A stretch of 9,994 bases of DNA, taken from assembly GCA_018901355.1 (NCBI GenBank), contig JAHIEZ010000034.1, forward strand, positions 1 to 9,994, read 5' to 3'. The position numbers were made by a program, and so were the translations under genes. Positions 1 to 4,863 of the stretch are shown one piece after another (the first letter of the stretch is position 1; every line of letters starts with the position of its first letter). Below the pieces are notes generated by a model. The model ran no database searches. It was not told the origin of the DNA and was given only the letters and a program-made list of their open reading frames with translations. Source of the stretch: Patescibacteria group bacterium (lineage in GTDB: Bacteria > Patescibacteriota > Microgenomatia > UBA12405).

Positions 1-1
1 C

Positions 2-205
2 GGAGATGTTTCCGCCAACAGCAGTCGTCTCTACGACGACGACTGCGAAACGGCACTCTTGGTCGTTCTGACCAAGAGCACCAAGGTACAGGCCCCCTGG
101 GGCGCCTGTGCCTACGACGCCGATGACGTCTGTCTCGATCAAATGATCGCGGCGGACATCGCTCGAGGCTTTGCGCCCGACCACATCGTGGTCGTGCAAC
201 ACTAG
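2..205 (+). CDS. Hypothetical protein, C-terminal fragment (5' end outside window)
   Basis: An open frame enters from the left edge and stops at TAG 203-205, giving about 67 residues. I do not recognise the family. The visible part is acidic, with three Cys, a run of Asp (YDDDCET) and the segments APWGACAYDADD and AADIARGF, ending in IVVVQH. Codon use is GC-rich and lacks the strong C/T bias of the next gene, so it seems to belong to a separate compositional island. A nested inverted repeat follows 10 bp after the stop. Coding status is inferred from the uninterrupted frame, balanced composition and the hairpin just after the stop. Confidence 0.55.
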   Translation, partial: GDVSANSSRLYDDDCETALLVVLTKSTKVQAPWGACAYDADDVCLDQMIAADIARGFAPDHIVVVQH

Positions 206-214
206 CCTCATCCA

Positions 215-254
215 CCCGGGACATATCCACAACGTTGTGGCTCTGTGTCCCGGG
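215..254 (+). terminator. Nested inverted repeat after the first gene, possible terminator
   Basis: The outer arms CCCGGGACA (215-223) and TGTCCCGGG (246-254) pair perfectly over 9 bp. Inside lies a perfect 14-bp palindrome, CCACAACGTTGTGG (227-240). It starts 10 bp after the stop codon, where a terminator would be expected. No T-run follows (AAGGGAATATG), so a classical Rho-independent terminator is not well supported. It could instead be a 3' processing structure or the recombination end of the GC-rich island. Confidence 0.45.
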
Positions 255-266
255 AAGGGAATATGT

Positions 267-296
267 TTGAGAGTTTTGCGGGTTGTTTGTTATCAT
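267..296 (+). promoter_or_regulatory. Putative promoter for the 863-aa membrane protein
   Basis: TTGAGA (267-272), an 18-bp spacer and TATCAT (291-296) lie just before the ATG at 302. The -10 box ends 5 nt before the start codon and there is no Shine-Dalgarno sequence, so the mRNA would be almost or fully leaderless. The spacer contains TGCGGGTTGTTTGT (277-290), a near-copy of the inverted repeat found around island 2. The hexamers are imperfect. Confidence 0.4.
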
Positions 297-301
297 AATT
301 T

Positions 302-2893
302 ATGCCCCGTTTTTTCAAAAAAAACCTCTTTCCTCTCCTTCTTATCTCTCTCGCCTTTCTTATCGCTTTTCTAAACTACACCCCCGACACTTTTTTAACC
401 GGCTGGGACACTCTTCATCCCGAACTTGATTTTTCTTTAAATTTCAAACGTCTAATTTTTGGTGTTTGGCGCACCGAACAAGGCCTGGGAGCACTGGCCG
501 CCCATGCCCACATGGCCGATTTACCTCGTGTTTTTCTTCTTTGGCTCTTTCATTTCATCCTCCCCCTCTCCACTCTCCGTTATGCTTATATTTTCCTTTG
601 TCTCCTCCTCGGCCCTCTGGGGGTATTTTATCTGGCCAAATTTATCTTTAAAAAATTACCAGTTACCAGTTACCAGTTACCGGTTACCAGTTTTCTTGCC
701 TCCCTCTTCTATCTTTTTAATCTCTCCACTCTTCAGCAATTCGCCGTCCCTTTTGAAATGTTCCCCACTCAATATGCTTTTCTGCCTTGGATCATTTTAT
801 ACTCCCTAAAATACCTCCAAAAACCAACCCAAAAAAGCCTTTTCCTTTTTTCTATCATCACCTTACTTTCCACCCCTCAAGCTTATGCCGCTCATCTCTG
901 GTATGCCTTTTTTGTTCTTTACTTATGTTTTTTGGCTCTTTACTCACTCTTACACCAAAACTCCCTCAAAAAATCTCTCCGTCTTATTCTTTTAACTCTC
1001 ATCCTCAACTCTTTTTGGCTTCTACCCAATCTTTATTTTATTCGCACCAATGCTTCTGTCCCCCAAAACGCCAAAGTCAATCAACTTTACTCTCAAGAAT
1101 TCTTGCTCAAAAACCGTCAAACCGGCTATCTTGACAATGTAGCTCTGCAAAAAGGTTTTTATTTTAACTGGAAAATTTACAATCACAACACCTCTCGTTT
1201 TGAAGAACTCTTAGCCCCCTGGCAACAACATCTCCAAAAACCTTTCGTTCAATTTATCGGATTCTTTCTCTTTTTTCTTTCTTTTTCCGGTCTTATCTTA
1301 ATTTTAATTAAAAAACAAAAAGAACTAATCTCTTTTATCCCCTTTTTTCTCCTGCCCTTCATCCTTCTCCTCAACTCCACTCCCCCCTTTAAACAATTTC
1401 TCGATTTTCTCATCAAATTTCCCCTTCTTAACGAAGCTTTTCGCTTTATTTTTACCAAAATTTCTCTCTCTTTTACCTTTGCTCTCTCTCTTTTCTTTGC
1501 TTTTTTTATTCACTCTCTTTTTACTCTCTTTAAAAAAACAAAAATTAAAATATCTCTTAGTTTAGTCCTTATTTTTAGCCTCTTTTATTTTTGTTTACCC
1601 TACTTTCAATCACAGCTTATTTCCAAAAAAATGAGGGTTTCCTTTCCTTATCAATATTCAGAACTTTGGCAGTTTATGAAAAATGAACCTTCCGGAATTG
1701 TCCTTCCTCTGCCTCTACACAATTTCACCGGTTGGCAATATTACAACTGGGGCTATCAAGGCGCCGGCTTCATTTGGTTTGGCTTACCTCAACCAATCTT
1801 AGATCGTGATTTTGATCGTTGGAGCCTTTACAACCAACAAGCCTATCAAGACTTTTTTCAAGCTCTTTATGCCAAAAATCCTTTTTCCTTTTATCAAAAC
1901 CTCCAAAAATATCATGTTCAATATATCTTTTGGGATCAAAATATCATCACTTCGTCTACAAAAAACCGTCAACAAATTCTTTTTAAAAATGAGATTGACT
2001 CCCTTCTTAAAATCCTAACCCAATCTCAACACCTTACCACCATCAAACAAATTGACTCTCTTTCCCTTTTTCGAGTAAATCCTATTGCCTCTATCCTAAA
2101 TCAACAAAACAAAAACGGCTCTGATCAAAATCAAGACCTCCCTCCAATTATCCTTTCTGATATTCCCATCCCCGCTGAATACCAAGAAAACATCGCTCTC
2201 ATTTCTCAAAACCTCGATTTTCAAAGCCAAAATAAAACTGTCGGTATCAACCTCGAACTTCCACAACTAGAACACGGTCAATCTTACCAATTCGCTTTTA
2301 AATCCAAAAACATCCTTGGTTTACCTCTAAGAATTTGCCTCAAAAACAACTACAACAACATCTGCACTCTTTACGAACAACTCGATCAATCTCAAACTTC
2401 AAATTGGAGTTATTTTTCTCTACCCACCATGGACAATTTTAGTGGTTTCAATCTAAGTATCGAAAACATTTCTATTGGTGATTATTTTTCTCACAACCAA
2501 TTGGAAGAAATTATCATTTCGAAAATCGAAAGCATCTCCCCTTCATCAAACACTACCCTTTTTAATGTCAAAATACCTTCACAAATCTTCTTTACCAAAG
2601 TCAAAATTTCCTCTTCAACAAAAGAAATCACTTTCCCTCAATCTTTTCATTCCGGCTGGTTAGCCTTTTATTTTTCCGGCCTTCGTCCTGTTTTTCTCAA
2701 AGACCACACTCTGGCCAACAACTGGGCCAATTCTTGGTCTTTACCAATTACCAGTTACCTGCCTGCCGGCAGGCAAGACCCGTTACCAGTTACCATCTAT
2801 ATCTTATTCTGGCCCCAGCTACTAGAATTTATCGGCTTTGCCCTTCTCGTTCCTACCCTTGTCTACCTTCTAAAAAAACCCAAAAATCAATAA
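302..2893 (+). CDS. Large multi-TM protein, probable GT-C-type membrane glycosyltransferase
   Basis: This 863-aa integral membrane protein has a first TM at about residues 9-25, then a loop with the acidic motif GWDTLHPELD (34-43) and GVWRTEQGLGALAAHAH (54-70). Further hydrophobic segments run to about residue 440. A largely soluble domain covers about 445-810, and a last TM lies near 835-855. An acidic first loop followed by many TMs is typical of GT-C enzymes that use polyprenyl-linked sugars, and resembles arabinofuranosyltransferase-like proteins; this assignment is inferred. Residues 119-130 (LPVTSYQLPVTS) and 814-831 (LPITSYLPAGRQDPLPVT) are translated 7-bp repeats lying in loops. The start ATG has no Shine-Dalgarno sequence but has a -10-like box just upstream. 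The 3' end overlaps the convergent toxin gene by 7 bp. Confidence 0.9.
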   Translation: MPRFFKKNLFPLLLISLAFLIAFLNYTPDTFLTGWDTLHPELDFSLNFKRLIFGVWRTEQGLGALAAHAHMADLPRVFLLWLFHFILPLSTLRYAYIFLCLLLGPLGVFYLAKFIFKKLPVTSYQLPVTSFLASLFYLFNLSTLQQFAVPFEMFPTQYAFLPWIILYSLKYLQKPTQKSLFLFSIITLLSTPQAYAAHLWYAFFVLYLCFLALYSLLHQNSLKKSLRLILLTLILNSFWLLPNLYFIRTNASVPQNAKVNQLYSQEFLLKNRQTGYLDNVALQKGFYFNWKIYNHNTSRFEELLAPWQQHLQKPFVQFIGFFLFFLSFSGLILILIKKQKELISFIPFFLLPFILLLNSTPPFKQFLDFLIKFPLLNEAFRFIFTKISLSFTFALSLFFAFFIHSLFTLFKKTKIKISLSLVLIFSLFYFCLPYFQSQLISKKMRVSFPYQYSELWQFMKNEPSGIVLPLPLHNFTGWQYYNWGYQGAGFIWFGLPQPILDRDFDRWSLYNQQAYQDFFQALYAKNPFSFYQNLQKYHVQYIFWDQNIITSSTKNRQQILFKNEIDSLLKILTQSQHLTTIKQIDSLSLFRVNPIASILNQQNKNGSDQNQDLPPIILSDIPIPAEYQENIALISQNLDFQSQNKTVGINLELPQLEHGQSYQFAFKSKNILGLPLRICLKNNYNNICTLYEQLDQSQTSNWSYFSLPTMDNFSGFNLSIENISIGDYFSHNQLEEIIISKIESISPSSNTTLFNVKIPSQIFFTKVKISSSTKEITFPQSFHSGWLAFYFSGLRPVFLKDHTLANNWANSWSLPITSYLPAGRQDPLPVTIYILFWPQLLEFIGFALLVPTLVYLLKKPKNQ
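656..690 (+). repeat. Five tandem copies of the heptamer TTACCAG, inside a gene
   Basis: Five consecutive 7-bp units fill 35 bp. Four are exactly TTACCAG and the fourth is TTACCGG (677-683). Seven is not a multiple of three, so the frame is kept only by the total length: three units encode seven residues, giving the peptide period LPVTSYQ at residues 119-130 of the membrane protein. The array lies between two TM segments, where an extension would be tolerated. The same unit recurs at 2741-2796. Confidence 0.9.
2741..2796 (+). repeat. Second TTACCAG heptamer array, split by a palindrome
   Basis: The units TTACCAA, TTACCAG and TTACCTG (2741-2761) are followed by a 21-bp GC-rich segment (2762-2782) and then TTACCAG and TTACCAT (2783-2796). 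The whole is 56 bp, or eight heptamer lengths. The insert is exactly three heptamers, so it keeps both the 7-bp phase and the reading frame. It encodes LPITSYLPAGRQDPLPVT between the extracytoplasmic domain and the last TM of the membrane protein. Confidence 0.85.
2760..2775. repeat. Perfect 16-bp GC-rich palindrome
   Basis: TGCCTGCCGGCAGGCA reads the same on both strands and interrupts the heptamer array at 2741-2796. It contributes LPAGRQ to the encoded protein. The AT-rich surroundings make this GC-rich dyad stand out; it may be a small dispersed palindromic element. Confidence 0.8.
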
Positions 2894-3150
2894 ACCTGAT
2901 TATGTGTCCCAATGTCATATAACCAAACTTCATCATTCATCTTTCTGTAAATCACTCTCATATCTCCACTCAAACCAAAAGACCAATAATCTCTTTTTTC
3001 TCCCCTTAACCTATGATTCCTCAAAACTGGATTACTCGCATCTACCATAAACATTCTTATTCTTCTCTCAAACTTTTTTTCTAACTTTACATTTCCTCGT
3101 ACCCGTTTCTTATAATTTTTTACAAAATTAGCATGATATTTAATTTTCAT
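2887..3150 (-). CDS. RelE/YafQ-like type II toxin (probable mRNA interferase)
   Basis: The product is 87 aa, the usual size for RelE-superfamily toxins, and basic (start MKIKYHANFVKNYKKR). The C-terminal half has the family layout: LRNHRLRGEKRDYWSF, then DMRVIYR and a final DIGTHNQVY that matches the G-[DST]-H ending of RelE/StbE-type toxins. Members cleave mRNA at the ribosome and are held inactive by the partner antitoxin; activity here is inferred. The ATG overlaps the end of the upstream antitoxin gene by 11 bp, so translation is probably coupled. The TGA stop indicates that UGA is a stop codon here. The 3' end overlaps the convergent membrane-protein gene by 7 bp. Confidence 0.85.
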   Translation of the reverse strand: MKIKYHANFVKNYKKRVRGNVKLEKKFERRIRMFMVDASNPVLRNHRLRGEKRDYWSFGLSGDMRVIYRKMNDEVWLYDIGTHNQVY

Positions 3151-3427
3151 TCAATTTTTTCAACAAATCATTCGCATTTTTAGCTTCAAATATATTTTCC
3201 CCTCTCTCAAAATCTTTATCCATTTGTGCATATCTTTCCATCGCCTTTTTACTTAACACAAACCCAGAATCTTCCACCACCACTCTCAACTCCTTTTTAG
3301 CCAATCTAGATAACAGCACCCTAACAACCTCCTGCAAAGAAGAAAAACCCAAAGCCTCAGCTTCCACTTCAGCCCGTTGTCTTAAACTCAACGAAATCGG
3401 AATTTGTAACACGGTTCTATTCATCAT
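3140..3427 (-). CDS. RelB/DinJ-like ribbon-helix-helix antitoxin
   Basis: The product is about 95 aa. The N-terminus (MMNRTVLQIPISLSLRQRAE) has the short strand plus helices of a ribbon-helix-helix DNA-binding domain. The rest (LSKKAMERYAQ...DLLKKLNEN) is charged and helical, as expected for the toxin-binding tail. A TTG at 3460 would extend the frame by 11 residues but lies in the promoter. ATG 3427 or the adjacent ATG 3424 is preferred, because a TTGACT-N17-TACTAT promoter places transcription start at about these codons. A 14-bp palindrome covers the start and -10 region, which suggests autorepression by the antitoxin or toxin-antitoxin complex. Confidence 0.82.
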   Translation of the reverse strand: MMNRTVLQIPISLSLRQRAEVEAEALGFSSLQEVVRVLLSRLAKKELRVVVEDSGFVLSKKAMERYAQMDKDFERGENIFEAKNANDLLKKLNEN

Positions 3428-3460
3428 TACTATAGTAATACAATTATAGTAAAAAGTCAA
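3426..3460 (-). promoter_or_regulatory. Promoter and palindromic operator of the toxin-antitoxin operon
   Basis: On the minus strand, TTGACT (3460-3455), a 17-bp spacer and TACTAT (3437-3432) lead straight to the ATG pair at 3427/3424. The perfect palindrome ATTACTATAGTAAT (3426-3439) covers the -10 box and touches the first ATG. A related half-site, TTATAGTAA, sits at 3444-3452. Palindromes placed like this are the usual RHH antitoxin operators; binding is inferred. Confidence 0.55.
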
Positions 3461-3498
3461 ATATCTAATTTCTTAAATCCAAAACTTATCCTATAATC

Positions 3499-3527
3499 TT
3501 GACAAATTCACCTTTTTAAGTTATAAT
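3499..3527 (+). promoter_or_regulatory. Consensus sigma-70-type promoter of island 2
   Basis: TTGACA (3499-3504), a 17-bp spacer and TATAAT (3522-3527) match the housekeeping consensus exactly. Transcription should start near 3534-3535, leaving a leader of about 150 nt before the ATG at 3683. It is by far the best promoter in the window and is divergent from the toxin-antitoxin operon. Confidence 0.75.
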
Positions 3528-3536
3528 TCTCTCATT

Positions 3537-3652
3537 GTTTTCCGCCAAAAGAGATTGCCTCTTTTGTGCCGAAAACAACCGTACTTTGACAAACAACCGC
3601 ATTTGCGACGCTTTTTGTCCCCGCCCCTGCTGGGGCCAGCAAGCGTCGCAAA
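3537..3652 (+). promoter_or_regulatory. Strongly structured 5' leader with two stem-loops
   Basis: The first stem-loop begins almost at the predicted +1. Outer arms are GTTTTC (3537-3542) and GAAAAC (3571-3576); inner arms are AAAAGAG (3547-3553) and CTCTTTT (3559-3565) around a 5-nt loop. The second has perfect 12-bp arms, TTTGCGACGCTT (3602-3613) and AAGCGTCGCAAA (3641-3652), enclosing a smaller GCCCC/GGGGC hairpin (3623-3636). A purine-rich stretch then leads to the Shine-Dalgarno sequence. It may stabilise the mRNA or regulate translation; I do not recognise a known riboswitch, and no terminator-like T-run follows the second stem. Confidence 0.6.
3573..3609 (+). repeat. Imperfect tandem repeat in the island-2 leader
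   Basis: Two adjacent copies, 3573-3590 and 3591-3609, both begin AAACAACCG and continue [TC]A, a T-rich step, then G and AC. They differ by single-base gaps. They lie between the two leader stem-loops; the second copy contains most of the 14-bp inverted repeat matched at 4352-4365. Confidence 0.6.
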
Positions 3653-3682
3653 AAAGCAAAACAAAGAAAAGGAGTACTCCCC

Positions 3683-4285
3683 ATGTTCGTCAACCTGTTT
3701 GGAACCCAAGCAATTATGTTCTGGGGACTTGTCGGTCTCGTCGGTATCATTCTCGCAGCCAAGATTTACTCAGGAGGTTCGAAAATGAAGTGGAGTGGTG
3801 TGCCAAAAAACATCAGGATGACTGCTGTTGCTGTCATCCTGATCATCCTCTCTCTGTTCGTCTGTTACAGGCTCGGCCTCTTAAAGGTCGAAGCCGAAGC
3901 GCCGGCGGAAGAACATCGCGGGTATTTAAACATCCGTGATGCCTGGTTCGAAAAAAATCCCGCTGTGGAAGGAGAGACAAACACCCTGTTTGTCAATCTT
4001 CACAGTCAGTGGGGACTGCCTCCCGATTGTGACACGGAATTCCGCGTCACTCTCAATGGAGAACCAATTTACGAGTGGTTGTTTGACACCTCTGTGGCAA
4101 TCAGCCAGACAATGGCCATCCCTTTTTACACTCCAAACAATCTAGGGTACAACTGCGCCATGATCATCACCAGACGACTAGACAATTTTCTCGGAGACAC
4201 TGTTCCTCGATACGTCTATGTCGTCATGGCACCCACGCCCACACCGACCGCGATAACTCTCTATCTCCCCTTCGTGCTACGCTAA
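3683..4285 (+). CDS. Membrane-anchored extracytoplasmic protein with PT linker and YLPFVLR tail
   Basis: The product is 200 aa and I do not recognise the family. Residues about 8-28 and 45-65 are hydrophobic TM segments. The remainder is a probable beta-rich extracytoplasmic domain with two Cys (PPDCDTEF and YNCAMII) that could form a disulfide; it loosely recalls CARDB/Ig-like adhesion domains. The C-terminus is APTPTPTAITLYLPFVLR, a Pro-Thr linker plus a hydrophobic end with a final Arg, resembling tails common on secreted Chloroflexi proteins. The start at 3683 has AAGGAG 8 nt upstream. A second in-frame ATG at 3785 (residue 35) has its own AGGAGG 7 nt upstream, which would give a single-TM form. 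Codon use is GC-richer and unlike neighbouring genes, suggesting transfer. Confidence 0.8.
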   Translation: MFVNLFGTQAIMFWGLVGLVGIILAAKIYSGGSKMKWSGVPKNIRMTAVAVILIILSLFVCYRLGLLKVEAEAPAEEHRGYLNIRDAWFEKNPAVEGETNTLFVNLHSQWGLPPDCDTEFRVTLNGEPIYEWLFDTSVAISQTMAIPFYTPNNLGYNCAMIITRRLDNFLGDTVPRYVYVVMAPTPTPTAITLYLPFVLR

Positions 4286-4294
4286 GCGTTCATT

Positions 4295-4348
4295 CCGACC
4301 GGACAGGCCAAAAACCTACCCGGTCGGGTTCCCCCTTTTGCTTTTTTT
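4295..4348 (+). terminator. Rho-independent terminator of island 2
   Basis: Arms CCGACCGG (4295-4302) and CCGGTCGG (4320-4327) pair perfectly across a 17-nt loop, 9 bp after the stop codon. A pyrimidine-rich tract with T-runs (CCCCCTTTTGCTTTTTTT) follows. This fits an intrinsic terminator for the 3683-4285 transcript. Confidence 0.7.
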
Positions 4349-4351
4349 CCC

Positions 4352-4365
4352 TGCGGTTGTTTGTC
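4352..4365 (-). repeat. Right copy of a 14-bp inverted repeat bracketing island 2
   Basis: TGCGGTTGTTTGTC is the exact reverse complement of GACAAACAACCGCA at 3588-3601, so the two bracket a 778-bp unit holding the second leader stem, gene and terminator. A near-copy with one extra G, TGCGGGTTGTTTGT, lies at 277-290, also just after a GC-rich gene and its hairpin. Confidence 0.65.
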
Positions 4366-4579
4366 TCTTAAATTTCCCCCACAAAATTTTTATCCCAACT
4401 CCCGAATTTTCTCTAATTCCTTCTCGTTTCTAATAATATGATCATAAAATGATCTCTGCCATTTAAATGATTTCAATCCCTCCAGATGGATTGATTTCGA
4501 CGATGTTGTTTTTAACGCATTAATTATCTTCGACAATGTGTTATGCCTCCGAGAATACACATAATTTTCATTTGACCCC

Positions 4580-4607
4580 GTAGGGACAATCCTAGGATTG
4601 TCCCTAC
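4580..4607. repeat. Perfect 28-bp palindrome inside the transposase gene
   Basis: The half-arm GTAGGGACAATCCT is followed by its exact complement, giving 28 bp of perfect two-fold symmetry with no loop. It is translated within DGRDNPRIVPTG. The octamer GGATTGTC (4595-4602) recurs at 4613-4620, 10 bp beyond. It could be a palindromic element of the kind these transposases mobilise, inserted into their own gene. Confidence 0.8.
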
Positions 4608-4776
4608 CATCTGGATTGTCAATTTCTAAAATTAAATGAACATGATTCGGCATTACCCCATATTTACCCAATCGCAAATCCCCAAAATGATTTTTAACCC
4701 AATTAATTTGCCTATTCACAATCTTTCCATATTTATTTAAAATCATCCGATTATTTTTTATTTCTCCCAAACATTC

Positions 4777-4788
4777 CTCTCTCTCTCT
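4777..4788 (-). repeat. (AG)6 dinucleotide run at the transposase frameshift
   Basis: Six AG units on the minus strand sit exactly where the transposase reading frame changes. Removing one unit gives GCA GAG AGA GAG GAA TGT, joining the two halves in frame. Runs of this sort change length by strand slippage. Confidence 0.75.
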
Positions 4789-4863
4789 GCAACACAAATT
4801 GTAATAAAATAACAACCACATCCCGAATAATCCCACGTTTTTAATCTATTTAATTTCCTATTT

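Noticed and set aside
215..254. Hairpin considered as an integron attC site
   Set aside because: No RYYYAAC/GTTRRRY core pair fits at the expected places, and no integrase is in the window.
656..2796. Heptamer arrays considered as a CRISPR array
   Set aside because: Units are 7 bp with no spacers, lie inside a gene, and no cas gene is present.
3428..3460. Upstream TTG start for the antitoxin
   Set aside because: The extra 11 residues (TFYYNCITIV) are encoded by the promoter/operator and do not look like an RHH N-terminus.
3535..3939. 134-aa frame across the island-2 leader and gene start
   Set aside because: It overlaps the folded leader and the better-supported gene at 3683, has no ribosome-binding site, and its sequence shows no domain-like features.
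3683..4365. Island 2 as a classical insertion sequence
   Set aside because: The encoded protein is a membrane/secreted protein, not a transposase; the 14-bp inverted repeat is not at the outer limits of the composition change, and no clear target duplication is seen.
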